Assembly: GCA_030263285.1 (NCBI GenBank)
Contig: SZYB01000002.1
Span: 248,001-312,000, forward strand
DNA: 64,000 nucleotides
Source of the DNA: Bergeyella sp.
GTDB taxonomy: Bacteria > Bacteroidota > Bacteroidia > Flavobacteriales > Weeksellaceae
Reading direction: 5' to 3'
Shown: piece by piece, positions 9,930 to 17,884 of the stretch
How positions within the stretch are numbered: position 1 is the first letter of the stretch
How the letters are laid out: each line of letters begins with the position of its first letter
The notes under the pieces: model-generated
Database searches by the model: none
The model's input: only the letters and a program-made list of their open reading frames with translations
What the model was told of the DNA's origin: nothing
Made by a program: the position numbers and the translations under genes

Positions 9930-10376
9930 ATGAGTCTGGAAAATCAAATCAACGAGTCAATAAAAATAGCAATAAGAGAAAAAGACAGAACCGCTCTGGA
10001 TGCACTTAGGGCAATAAAGTCTCAGATTCTCCTGCTCAAAACCAATGGGAAAACCTCCGAAATCTCTAAAGAACAAGAAATGGGAATCTTACAAAGAATG
10101 ATAAAGCAAAGGAAAGATTCTCACGACCAGTTTTCAGCTCAAGGAAGAAGTGACTTGGCAGAAATAGAAAAGAGACAGTCTGAAGTCATAGAGCGCTTTC
10201 TTCCTAATCAATTAAGCGAAGAAGAGCTAGAAAAAGAAATAAAAAGTATAATTGCAGAGGTACGTGCCGAAGACATAAAGGACCTAGGAAAAGTGATGAA
10301 ACTAGCCTCAAAAGCGCTTGCGGGGCAGTCTGACGGCAAAAGTATCTCGGAGATATCTAAAAAGCTTTTATCCTAA
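9930..10376 (+). CDS. GatB/YqeY domain protein
   Basis: A stand-alone YqeY-type protein of 148 residues, helical and charged, of the kind that resembles the tRNA-binding tail of the GatB amidotransferase subunit. The recognisable parts are the N-terminal DALRAIKSQILLLK, QRMIKQRKDSHDQF and the C-terminal LGKVMKLASKALAGQSDGK. Its exact role is not established. The position just behind ftsZ, with a 37-base gap, is common in Flavobacteriia as I recall, and read-through from the ftsZ promoter is likely. Confidence 0.9.
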   Translation: MSLENQINESIKIAIREKDRTALDALRAIKSQILLLKTNGKTSEISKEQEMGILQRMIKQRKDSHDQFSAQGRSDLAEIEKRQSEVIERFLPNQLSEEELEKEIKSIIAEVRAEDIKDLGKVMKLASKALAGQSDGKSISEISKKLLS

Positions 10377-10425
10377 CATCTGTCTTTTTTAGCTTTGCGA
10401 CAAACACAATAAAAAATCCGTAGAC

Positions 10426-10836
10426 ATGTATCCGAAAGACCTAGTAGAACCTTTGAAGGCAGAACTCACAAACAAAGGCTTTATAGACCTGGACACAGAA
10501 GATAAAGTAAAAAAAGCACTGGACAAAAAGGGGACGACTCTTTTGGTGATCAACTCTGTGTGTGGTTGTGCAGCAGGCGCTGCGAGACCTGGTGTACTAT
10601 ATTCCCTTACTGGAGAAAAAAAACCGGAGCACCTAGTTACGGTATTTGCCGGCTATGATAAAGAGGCCGTTGCAGAAGCTAGAAAACATCTGGCTCCGTT
10701 TCCTCCCAGTTCTCCTGCCATTGCGTTATTTAAAGATGGAGAATTGGTACACATGCTGGAAAGGCACCACATAGAGGGAAGCCCGGCTGGAACCATTGCT
10801 TCCAACCTACAGGCAGCCTATGATGAATTTTGTTAG
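10426..10836 (+). CDS. Bacilliredoxin-type thiol-disulfide protein (BrxA/BrxB, YphP/YqiW family)
   Basis: A thioredoxin-fold protein of 136 residues with the unusual CGC active-site motif of this family (NSVCGCAAGAARPGV, residues 42-56). In Firmicutes the family removes bacillithiol from oxidised proteins. In Bacteroidota, where bacillithiol is also reported in some lineages, the same role is plausible but not shown here. A second feature, APFPPSSPAIALFKDGELVHMLERH split as APFPPSSPAIALF and DGELVHMLERH, is family-typical. The gene ends 44 bases before the convergent yraN gene, with a hairpin between. Confidence 0.9.
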   Translation: MYPKDLVEPLKAELTNKGFIDLDTEDKVKKALDKKGTTLLVINSVCGCAAGAARPGVLYSLTGEKKPEHLVTVFAGYDKEAVAEARKHLAPFPPSSPAIALFKDGELVHMLERHHIEGSPAGTIASNLQAAYDEFC

Positions 10837-10852
10837 ATTTTTTTTGACCTGC

Positions 10853-10869
10853 TGATTTTGTGAAAATCA
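10853..10869. terminator. Hairpin between two convergent genes
   Basis: The inverted repeat TGATTTT-GTG-AAAATCA has a 7-bp perfect stem and a 3-base loop. It lies between the ends of the bacilliredoxin gene and of yraN, which converge. T-runs on the left and A-runs on the right would serve as U-tracts only on the minus strand, so it suits yraN best. The stem is AT-rich, and its strength as a terminator is uncertain. Confidence 0.45.
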
Positions 10870-10880
10870 AGATAAAAAAA

Positions 10881-11240
10881 TTACACTACCCCAAAGGCAT
10901 CTTCTATGTGTTGAATGGTGTATTCTGAATGTTTCTTTAGCACAGTAATAATATCGAACCGGACTTCCTCTTGTCTGTTATAGGATAAGACAAAATCGTG
11001 AGCTGCAGACAAGATCCGTTGTCTTTTTTTATAATCTACCGCCTCCTGTGGTTGTTGAAAAACATCTTGGGATCTTGCTTTGACCTCAACAATAACCAGT
11101 ACAGCCGCGTAGAGAGCTATAATGTCCAGCTCGGCATTTTTTGATCGGTAATTAGTTTTAAGAATAAAATAGCCTTTTTTTACCAAAAATTCGACCGCAA
11201 TTTTCTCTGCAATCTTCCCGAACTCGTAAGATTCTGTCAT
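10881..11240 (-). CDS. YraN/UPF0102 family nuclease-like protein
   Basis: Small protein of 119 residues with the restriction-endonuclease-like core of UPF0102: the motif AELDIIAL followed by VIVEVKAR, giving the D...E-x-K metal site typical of PD-(D/E)XK folds. Family members are conserved in bacteria, but their function is not settled; a Holliday-junction or DNA-processing role has been suggested. It lies 28 bases downstream of the LD-carboxypeptidase gene on the same strand and probably shares its transcript. Confidence 0.88.
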   Translation of the reverse strand: MTESYEFGKIAEKIAVEFLVKKGYFILKTNYRSKNAELDIIALYAAVLVIVEVKARSQDVFQQPQEAVDYKKRQRILSAAHDFVLSYNRQEEVRFDIITVLKKHSEYTIQHIEDAFGVV

Positions 11241-11268
11241 CGTAAACTAAAAAAATAGAGAAAATTTT

Positions 11269-12198
11269 TTAAAACTTAACCACAACTTTTTCCCCTACGC
11301 TTAAACTTACCTTAACTCCGATCAATAAAGGAAAATTTCTATAAATATGTCCATTCGGGAAACCAAAAGCGACGGGAAAAACATATTTTCCTACACGTTC
11401 TTTTACTATATCATATGCCAAAGGATCAAAACTATCAGCATAATTAGGATTATCTTTTTTGCTTCCCATGAGAGTCATTCCACCTACAATCATCCCTTTT
11501 ATCTTTCTAAATACACCCGCCAAATCCAGCGAAATAAGCATCCTATCCAATGCATAATAGTTTTCTCCTATATCCTCTATAAATAGAATTTTCTTATGAA
11601 AGTCAAAAGAATAACGAGTACCCAGCAAAGCATAAATAAGCGACAAATTGCCCCCTACCAGAATGCCTTTTGCCTTACCTCCGCGATTGAACAAATTAGA
11701 TTGTATCTCATAGGTTAGACTTGGTTTTTCCATTAAAGAAAATATTTTTTCGTACCCACCAGGATCTACACCAAAAGAAGAGGTTTTGAGCGTCTGTCCA
11801 TAGACAGAAACAAATCCGTTTTTTAGTAAAAAACTCTGTATTACGGTATTGTCAGAATACCCTATATACCACTTGGGTAATTTCCTAAATCTTGAAAGCC
11901 TGAGGTGTCTCAAAAGTTGCTGAGAACCATAACCTCCGCGTGTGGCCCAGATTGCAGAAATAGAGGCATCATTAAAAGCCCAGTTGAGATCTGATATTCT
12001 TTCTTTTTCTGTCCCTGCATACGTATAACCATGTGTATATTTTCCCAATGCATATTCCCCTAAAACAGGCACATATCCTTTTTCCCTCAAAAGCGAAAGA
12101 CCCTTCTCAATATCCTTTGACTCAACAGCTCCAGCAGGAGAAACAATAGCAATACGGGCATTTTTTTTAAGAGGCTTAGGATAAACACTTCTAGACAT
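11269..12198 (-). CDS. LD-carboxypeptidase, peptidase family S66
   Basis: Family S66 serine peptidase of 309 residues; characterised members (LdcA) cut the terminal D-Ala from murein tetrapeptides during recycling, while others (MccF) act on microcin C. The N-terminal ARIAVVSPAGAV-like start appears here as ARIAIVSPAGAV. The nucleophile elbow WYIGYSDNTVI carries the candidate serine, and LVGGNLSLIYALLGT, LFIEDIGENYYALDRML and the late GHIYRNFPLLIGV supply the conserved Glu and His region. There is no signal peptide, which fits a cytoplasmic murein recycling enzyme. It is sandwiched between yraN and a LysE-type exporter gene. Confidence 0.9.
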   Translation of the reverse strand: MSRSVYPKPLKKNARIAIVSPAGAVESKDIEKGLSLLREKGYVPVLGEYALGKYTHGYTYAGTEKERISDLNWAFNDASISAIWATRGGYGSQQLLRHLRLSRFRKLPKWYIGYSDNTVIQSFLLKNGFVSVYGQTLKTSSFGVDPGGYEKIFSLMEKPSLTYEIQSNLFNRGGKAKGILVGGNLSLIYALLGTRYSFDFHKKILFIEDIGENYYALDRMLISLDLAGVFRKIKGMIVGGMTLMGSKKDNPNYADSFDPLAYDIVKERVGKYVFPVAFGFPNGHIYRNFPLLIGVKVSLSVGEKVVVKF

Positions 12199-12203
12199 AT
12201 TGG

Positions 12204-12887
12204 TTACTTTTTTTTGTAGATGATATGTTTATTTTCTGCTTCTTTAAGTTGTCGGTCTAGCCGATTGAACTTTTTAAAACTCTGCAGAAAAATAAAAAAA
12301 CTGAACAAAACCAAAACCCCTCCCACGCATCGCCTTATTTTTTTGGCAATGACAGGGGTAAGCAAATCACGAAATTTTTTGGAGAGCAAAATCTTAAAAA
12401 AATCCACAAACAAATAAGTAAGCATTACTATTCCCAGATAAAGAATAAAACTATCAAAATCAGGATATTGCTTGCGCACGGAAATCACAGTTATCAACCA
12501 AAATAAAACTACCCCTATATTCAATAGATTAAGTAGAAATCCATTGAAATAAGTTTTTAGATAATTTTTTGTCATCAGCTGAGACTCTCCCCTGAAATGC
12601 ATTTTTGACTTGAAAAAAACAAGAAAAAGACCATATATGAGAATAATAAAAGCGGTAATCTTATAAATCGCCGGATATCCATTAATGAGCTCTATGATCT
12701 CCTTACTAGCATAACAGGCCCCCACAATACAAAGAATGTCGGCCGATACCACTCCCAAATCCAAAACAAGTGCATGCCGGGCACCCTGAGAAAAACTCGT
12801 CTCTATAAGAAGAAAAAAAATAGGTCCAATAAAAAAAATACTCAACATAATGCCCATACCCACCGCAGAAAGAATTAAATAAAGCAT
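12204..12887 (-). CDS. LysE/RhtB family membrane exporter
   Basis: Inner membrane protein of 227 residues with about six hydrophobic segments and the LysE-like N-terminal region FFIGPIFFLLIETSFSQGARHALVLDLGV, split here as FFIGPIFFLLIETS and FSQGARHALVLDLGV. Members export amino acids such as lysine, homoserine or threonine; the substrate here cannot be told. It stops 5 bases before the LD-carboxypeptidase start, suggesting one transcript. The C-terminus is hydrophilic and lysine-rich. Confidence 0.82.
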   Translation of the reverse strand: MLYLILSAVGMGIMLSIFFIGPIFFLLIETSFSQGARHALVLDLGVVSADILCIVGACYASKEIIELINGYPAIYKITAFIILIYGLFLVFFKSKMHFRGESQLMTKNYLKTYFNGFLLNLLNIGVVLFWLITVISVRKQYPDFDSFILYLGIVMLTYLFVDFFKILLSKKFRDLLTPVIAKKIRRCVGGVLVLFSFFIFLQSFKKFNRLDRQLKEAENKHIIYKKK

Positions 12888-12958
12888 TCGGTAAAGTTAA
12901 TAATTTAGAGACAAGAACAAGGCTCTGCATAAAAAGGCTTGTAAAAGGCTTTACACAA

Positions 12959-15109
12959 CTAATCTGCTAAACAAAAATCAAGCTGACGTTGTAAAAGATT
13001 TGCTTTCAAAACTTTTATCCTTACAGAACTCCCTAACTGAAAAGTCTTTCCTTTTTTTGTTCCGCATATCCTGTGCTTACTCGCATCATAAACGTAAGAA
13101 TCATCAATCAAATCTCTCAATTTGATCAGTCCCTCTGCCCCATTTTCCAGAATTTCTACCCAAAAACCAAATTCTGCCACACCGGAAATAATCCCCTCAA
13201 ACGTATCTCCCACATATTTTTCCATGTATTTTACCTGCATATATTTTATGGAGTCTCGCTCAGCTTCCATTGCCGTCCTTTCTTTGGAAGAGAAATGTTT
13301 ACACCGAGTTTCGTAAAGTTCTTTGTCTACAGATTCTCCTTTGTCCAGATAGTGCTGTAACAAGCGGTGTGCTACCAGATCCGGATACCTCCTGATAGGA
13401 GAGGTAAAGTGGGAATAATAGTCAAAACCCAAACCATAATGCCCTACATTTTCCACCGAATATACAGCCTTACTCATGCACCGCATTGCCAAGGTCTCTA
13501 TCATTTTTTCTTCTGCTTTTCCTTTGACATCCAGTAAAAGTTTGTTGAGACTTTCTGCAAAAGCCTGAGAAGTACCAACATCCAGCGTATAGCCAAAACT
13601 AGAAACAAAATCTCTGAGCTCCCGTATTTTTGTCGGATCCGGAGTATCATGAATTCTGTAGATAAAAGTTTTTCCAGAAGGTATTTTCTTGGAAGTTAAA
13701 GAGATAAACTCAGAAACTTTTTTATTTGCCAGCAGCATAAACTCTTCAATGAGGTGATTGGAGTCTTTACTTACCTTAAAATATACCCCTATAGGCTCAC
13801 TTTTCTCATTAAGAGAAAATCTCACTTCACTTCTGTCAAAAGCTATTGCCCCATTTTCCAGCCTCCGTTTTCTCATTATTTTTGCCAAACAGTCAAGACT
13901 AAGAATTTCCTCTGCAAAATCTCCTTTCCCCGTCTCTATACGTTCTTGTGCTTCTTCATAAGTAAACCTCCTGTCGGAATAGATCACTGTACGCCCAAAC
14001 CACTGTTTAATAATCTCAGCCTTTTCATTGAGCTCAAACACAGCAGAAAAAGTATATTTTTCTTCTTTGGGACGAAGAGAACATAAATCATTACTTAAGG
14101 CTTCAGGAAGCATAGGAATTACCCTATCTACAAGATATACGGAAGTAGATCTTTTATAGGCCTCTTCATCTATTACAGAATTAGGAGCAACATAATGGGA
14201 AACATCTGCAATATGAACCCCTACCTCCCAGTTTCCGTTTTTTAATTTTTGGACAGAAAGTGCATCATCAAAATCTTTGGCATCTTTTGGATCAATGGTA
14301 AAAGTAGTTACTCCCCTCATATCTCTTCTCCTGGATATTTCTTCTGGTAAAATACTTCTGTCGATTTTTTCTGCTTCACGCTCTATCTCCTCAGGAAAAC
14401 TACACGGAAGATTATACTCTGCAAGTATCGCATGCATTTCTGTTTCATGCTCCCCTGGAGAACCCAAAACTTCTATTATTTCTCCCTCCGGATTTTTCTC
14501 TCCCTTTCTCCAGCCCCGCATTCTCACCACCACTTTGTCTCCATCTTTGGCGCCATTCATTTTAGCATTGGGCACAAAGATGTCGGTGTTCACAGATTTT
14601 TTGTTTCCTATGACAAAGCCAAAATCCCGAGATTTTATGTATTCAAATATACCTACAAATTCTAATCTTGACCGCTCGAGTACTTCAAGCACAGACCCCT
14701 CCAACCTCCTACCTTTATAATGGTACGTAACTACAAGTACCTTGTCTCCTTGCAATGCATCTTTTACATTCTTGGAATGGATGAAAATATCGTCTTCTAT
14801 TCCCTCAATTTTCACATAAGCATTTCCCGCTTGGTTAAAGTCTATAACGCCTGTAACTGTCCCCTCTATTTTTAGATTAAGCGCATATTTACCTTTCTCT
14901 ACTTCTTTTACTTTCTCTTTTATCCGAAGTACGTGAAGCGCCTGTACCACTTCTTCTCTTTGTCTCGGGTTATACATCTGTATCCCTTCCGAAATATGCC
15001 GGTAGCTATAGATTTTGGATGAATTCTGATTCATAAACGCCAGAATACGCTTACCCAGCTCTTTGAGCCTGGCGTCTTTTTTCTGACTAAAATATTTTTG
15101 TTTTTTCAT
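12959..15109 (-). CDS. rnr: Ribonuclease R, 3'-5' exoribonuclease
   Basis: Processive 3'-5' exoribonuclease of 716 residues that degrades structured RNA in mRNA decay and rRNA quality control. From the N-terminus it shows a winged-helix region (about 10-75), two cold-shock-like RNA-binding domains (about 80-220), and the catalytic RNB domain with the magnesium-binding run DPKDAKDFDDAL at 273-284 and HYGLGFDYYSHFTSPIRRYPD, here split as HYGLGFDYYSHF and TSPIRRYPD. A C-terminal S1 domain begins near residue 640. It lacks the basic tail of the E. coli enzyme. The upstream gap carries two perfect inverted repeats (15139-15153, 15161-15206). Confidence 0.95.
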   Translation of the reverse strand: MKKQKYFSQKKDARLKELGKRILAFMNQNSSKIYSYRHISEGIQMYNPRQREEVVQALHVLRIKEKVKEVEKGKYALNLKIEGTVTGVIDFNQAGNAYVKIEGIEDDIFIHSKNVKDALQGDKVLVVTYHYKGRRLEGSVLEVLERSRLEFVGIFEYIKSRDFGFVIGNKKSVNTDIFVPNAKMNGAKDGDKVVVRMRGWRKGEKNPEGEIIEVLGSPGEHETEMHAILAEYNLPCSFPEEIEREAEKIDRSILPEEISRRRDMRGVTTFTIDPKDAKDFDDALSVQKLKNGNWEVGVHIADVSHYVAPNSVIDEEAYKRSTSVYLVDRVIPMLPEALSNDLCSLRPKEEKYTFSAVFELNEKAEIIKQWFGRTVIYSDRRFTYEEAQERIETGKGDFAEEILSLDCLAKIMRKRRLENGAIAFDRSEVRFSLNEKSEPIGVYFKVSKDSNHLIEEFMLLANKKVSEFISLTSKKIPSGKTFIYRIHDTPDPTKIRELRDFVSSFGYTLDVGTSQAFAESLNKLLLDVKGKAEEKMIETLAMRCMSKAVYSVENVGHYGLGFDYYSHFTSPIRRYPDLVAHRLLQHYLDKGESVDKELYETRCKHFSSKERTAMEAERDSIKYMQVKYMEKYVGDTFEGIISGVAEFGFWVEILENGAEGLIKLRDLIDDSYVYDASKHRICGTKKGKTFQLGSSVRIKVLKANLLQRQLDFCLAD

Positions 15110-15138
15110 TTCTTTCGATTTAAAACCTCCGTAGAAGG

Positions 15139-15153
15139 TATGGCATTGCCATA
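15139..15153. repeat. Short inverted repeat upstream of rnr
   Basis: TATGGCA-T-TGCCATA is a perfect palindrome around one central base. It lies 30-44 bases upstream of the rnr start and just inside the larger 46-bp palindrome. It could be an operator or part of the rnr 5' leader. There is no supporting evidence beyond its symmetry and position. Confidence 0.4.
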
Positions 15154-15160
15154 TTTTAAA

Positions 15161-15206
15161 GACTTAAGACCGGAACAAATGTATACATTTGTTCCGGTCT
15201 TAAGTC
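15161..15206. repeat. Perfect 46-bp palindrome upstream of rnr
   Basis: The 23 bases from 15161 are repeated as an exact reverse complement up to 15206, with no spacer; the centre is GTATAC and each arm carries CCGG near its middle. Symmetry breaks at the next base on both sides. As RNA it would fold into a very stable hairpin. There is no U-tract directly after it on either strand, so it is not a classical intrinsic terminator. It lies 52 bases upstream of rnr. Confidence 0.85.
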
Positions 15207-15286
15207 ATATAAACCAGAAATTCCTGAAAGGATAAATAAAAAAACTGAAAATATAGCATTTTCTACATGAAAAAAGTCTATCCGTC

Positions 15287-15367
15287 TTATTCTCTATCCC
15301 TAAACCGTTGCTCCTTGGATTTCCTTTTCCTTAGGTAAAACAAAATAACCAGCAAGAGAGTCTTCAT
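15287..15367 (-). CDS. Possible 26-residue membrane peptide
   Basis: A frame with ATG start encodes MKTLLLVILFYLRKRKSKEQ plus six more charged residues. A hydrophobic stretch of 10 residues is followed by a strongly basic tail, a common layout for tiny membrane peptides. The region is otherwise gene-poor, so a chance frame is quite possible. The next element downstream on this strand is the 46-bp palindrome. Confidence 0.25.
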   Translation of the reverse strand: MKTLLLVILFYLRKRKSKEQRFRDRE

Positions 15368-15482
15368 GGTCAATCAACACTTTACTGAAAGTTATACACT
15401 ATATCAACATGATGTGTTAAACTAGACGTAATGAACAGTTTAAGTAAAAATATTTTTTTAAGTTTTACAATTTCAGCATGTT

Positions 15483-15670
15483 TTAATGATCATTTATCGT
15501 AAAACGATTTAATTTCAACATAGAAAACCCACTCCGCTTGTCATTCTTTTTTGAATACCCGTAAATAAGGCAGAAGGAGATTATCAGAATCACTTCAAAT
15601 ACCAACAGAGCAGTTAGAAGTTTTGAGTTCCATCCTTTCCTCTTAGAATCGGATGTGCAAGCACATTTTT
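15483..15670 (-). pseudogene. Fragment encoding one membrane segment, no start codon
   Basis: The open frame reads ...GWNSKLLTALLVFEVILIIS then FCLIYGYSKKNDKRSGF and ends at TAA (15483-15485). The middle part is a convincing membrane helix followed by a positive cytoplasmic tail. No ATG opens the frame. An ATG at 15633-15631, preceded by a purine-rich AGGAAAGG, is in another frame and stops after 12 codons. A frameshift in a small membrane protein gene would explain both. I cannot name the family. Confidence 0.3.
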
Positions 15671-15920
15671 AATAAATTACACCCAGGAAAGGAAATACCT
15701 GACAATTAGCTTTAAAGTCCTATAAAATCTGTCAGGCATTGTACGAAAAAACCATACCGAGGACAGACTTAACATTTACCGTTTATTTGCTATCAAAATA
15801 AATAATCGGGAGAACAGTGAATTCCCTCCGCCGGGTGAAAAGTGTCCGTGTACTCTGGCACACCTAAGATTAATTGATTAATAATACAATAGATTGATTA
15901 TGCATATATAGACAGATTTG

Positions 15921-16352
15921 CTAACAAAGAGAAATTTTATCCACTCTTTTTTTGTGCCTTCCCCCCTGAAAAGAAGTTTCTAAGAATCTGTCTACAATTT
16001 CCAGTGCCAGCTCTTTTGCAATAAAACGGGAAGCCAGTGCCAGCATATTGGCATCATTATGCTCTCTTGCCAAAACGGCTATGTCGGGCATCCAGCAAAG
16101 GGCACAGCGAATCCCGATGTGTTTGTTGGCGGTGATGGCTACTCCCTGCCCGCTCCCACAAACAAGAATTCCCAACCCGCATTCCTTATTTTCCACAGCC
16201 GCCGCCGCCGGATGCACAAAATCCGGATAATCTACACTCTCCGGAGAATACGTGCCAAAATCTTTTATCTTAAATCTGTTCTCCAACTGTCCTTTTATAT
16301 GTTCTTTAAGCCCAAAACCGGCATGATCTGAAGCCAATGCAATTTTTATCAT
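15921..16352 (-). CDS. rpiB: Ribose-5-phosphate isomerase B
   Basis: Converts ribulose 5-phosphate and ribose 5-phosphate in the non-oxidative pentose phosphate pathway. The protein has 143 residues from the start MIKIALASDHAGF chosen here. The frame is open further upstream to 16430, but that part would overlap the end of mnmA by 46 bases and lacks family similarity. The phosphate-binding SDHAG and the catalytic VCGSGQGVAITANK (with the cysteine that acts as the base in RpiB) are both present. mnmA lies just upstream on the same strand. Confidence 0.93.
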   Translation of the reverse strand: MIKIALASDHAGFGLKEHIKGQLENRFKIKDFGTYSPESVDYPDFVHPAAAAVENKECGLGILVCGSGQGVAITANKHIGIRCALCWMPDIAVLAREHNDANMLALASRFIAKELALEIVDRFLETSFQGGRHKKRVDKISLC

Positions 16353-16384
16353 AGTATGCTTTTGTATTTCATGTCCAGACATTT

Positions 16385-17572
16385 TTACGAAATCACCCCA
16401 CTCCCCAAAAGCTCTTCTTCCAGATACCACGCCGCAAACTGCCCCTTTGCCACAGCAGACTGAGGAGCATCAAACTCTATAAAAAGTCCCTCCTCGTACT
16501 GATAAAGCGTGGCATCTTCTAATTTTTGCCTGTACCTTATTCTCACTTTCAGCGCCTGAGACTCATTATTTTTCAGCGCCAAATCGGGTCTTATCCAGTG
16601 AATATCCCGGGGCGCTATTTTCAATGCCTTCCTGTAGAGACCCGGAAACGTATGCCCTTCCCCTACATACACTACATTTTGCTCTACATCTCTGTACAAT
16701 ACAAAACAAGACTCTTTATGCCCTCCTATCCCCAGTCCTCTACTCTGACCCACCGTATAGTAATGGGCTCCCTGATGTTCCCCAATTTTTTTCCCCTCGT
16801 GCGGTTGGTATTTATATTCTGCCGAAAGGTACCGAAGTTCTTCTAGCTTTGAAGAAAAAGAAGTGGGTTTTTCTTTGGAAAATCCCGGAAAATCCCGGAA
16901 AATCTCTATAATATCCCCTTTTTTTGGTGCAAGTTGTTGTTTTAGAAATTTGGGAAGGCTTACCTTACCAATAAAACAAAGCCCCTGAGAATCTTTTTTC
17001 TCAGCCGTCGGCAGTCCCACCCCTTTTGCCAGCATCCTTACCTCGGGTTTGGTAAGTGATCCTACGGGAAACAGAGCTTTAGAAAGCTGGTACTGATTGA
17101 GCTGACATAAAAAATACGACTGATCTTTGTCTGCATCAACGCCTTCTAATAAGCGGAATATACTCCCTTTGGTTATTTTTTTCTCCTCCACCCGAGCATA
17201 GTGCCCCGTGGCCACCTTGTCCACCCCCAAAGAGAGTGCCGTATCCAGAAATTGCTTGAATTTCACCTCTCTGTTACAAAGAACATCCGGGTTGGGAGTT
17301 CTCCCTTTGCGATATTCGGAAAACATGTAGTCTACAATGGTCTCCTTATAATGCTCACTCATATCCACTACCTGAAAGGGAATACCGAGCTTTTTGGCAA
17401 CCAAAAGAGCATCGTGGCTGTCCTCTACCCACGGACACTCCTCCCCCAGAGTAACGGAAGCATCATTCCAGTTTCGCATAAAGACACCGATTACGTCATG
17501 CCCCTGTTGTTTCAGCAGGTAAGCAACCACACTGGAATCTACTCCGCCAGAAAGCCCTACGGCAATCTTCAT
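16385..17572 (-). CDS. mnmA: tRNA 2-thiouridine synthase
   Basis: Thiolates the wobble uridine U34 of tRNAs for Lys, Glu and Gln. It has 395 residues. The ATP pyrophosphatase loop GLSGGVDSSVVAYLL is at residues 7-21, and CNREVKFKQFLD, GHYAR and DQSYFLCQL follow. The second catalytic-cysteine region reads DSQGLCFIGK. Also present is YTVGQSRGLGIGG, and a C-terminal beta-barrel. It works on the same U34 base as MnmG, encoded at 44733-46598. It starts close behind a small membrane protein gene with a gap of 21 bases. Confidence 0.95.
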   Translation of the reverse strand: MKIAVGLSGGVDSSVVAYLLKQQGHDVIGVFMRNWNDASVTLGEECPWVEDSHDALLVAKKLGIPFQVVDMSEHYKETIVDYMFSEYRKGRTPNPDVLCNREVKFKQFLDTALSLGVDKVATGHYARVEEKKITKGSIFRLLEGVDADKDQSYFLCQLNQYQLSKALFPVGSLTKPEVRMLAKGVGLPTAEKKDSQGLCFIGKVSLPKFLKQQLAPKKGDIIEIFRDFPGFSKEKPTSFSSKLEELRYLSAEYKYQPHEGKKIGEHQGAHYYTVGQSRGLGIGGHKESCFVLYRDVEQNVVYVGEGHTFPGLYRKALKIAPRDIHWIRPDLALKNNESQALKVRIRYRQKLEDATLYQYEEGLFIEFDAPQSAVAKGQFAAWYLEEELLGSGVIS

Positions 17573-17593
17573 TTTGTGTTTTTTAGGAGATAG

Positions 17594-17776
17594 TTATTGG
17601 GCATACAGATAGCTTAAATCCTGATCTTCATCCTCCGGATAGACTCTTGTCAACTCTTCATGGTCTTGCTCTAAGAGGAGAGACTGTTTTCTCTTTTTCC
17701 TGATTGTCAAAAAACCCGCTAAAACAATGAGCGTAAAACCCACAACAAAAATTATTCTTTTCTCTGCTTTTCTCAT
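17594..17776 (-). CDS. Small single-pass membrane protein of unknown function
   Basis: A frame of 60 residues if translation starts at MRKAEKRII; it is open back to 17821, but the extra residues look like non-coding sequence. It has one membrane segment (IIFVVGFTLIVLAGFLTI) after a basic N-terminus, a KKRK stop-transfer patch and an acidic tail ending DEDQDLSYLYAQ. The topology and the position 21 bases upstream of mnmA on the same strand support a real gene. I do not recognise the family. Confidence 0.6.
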   Translation of the reverse strand: MRKAEKRIIFVVGFTLIVLAGFLTIRKKRKQSLLLEQDHEELTRVYPEDEDQDLSYLYAQ

Positions 17777-17884
17777 AACACCCAAGTGTAAATTTAAAAT
17801 ACAATGCCTACGAAGGGACAAAGATTATTCCAAACATGATAAAAAAAATACTAAACAACGTATTTTAAGTCATGTTTAAGAATT

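Larger units (their letters stand above)
15207..15920. other. Gene-poor stretch of 0.7 kb between rpiB and rnr
   Basis: No convincing full gene is present. On the minus strand there is a 26-codon frame with a hydrophobic start at 15287-15367, and a frame without a good start at 15483-15670 that encodes a clear membrane segment. A short hairpin ATGTGC-AA-GCACAT lies at about 15653-15666. The left part is AT-rich, and the right part (15800-15870) is richer in GC, with no RNA family that I recognise. The stretch looks like decayed coding sequence plus the rnr upstream region. Confidence 0.5.

Noticed and set aside
15600..15700. Riboswitch or known small RNA in the gap before rnr
   Set aside because: Only a small hairpin (ATGTGC-AA-GCACAT) is present and no known conserved core was recognised.
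16353..16430. Longer rpiB frame starting at 16430
   Set aside because: It overlaps the end of mnmA and adds residues that RpiB proteins lack; MIKIALASDHAG is the family start.
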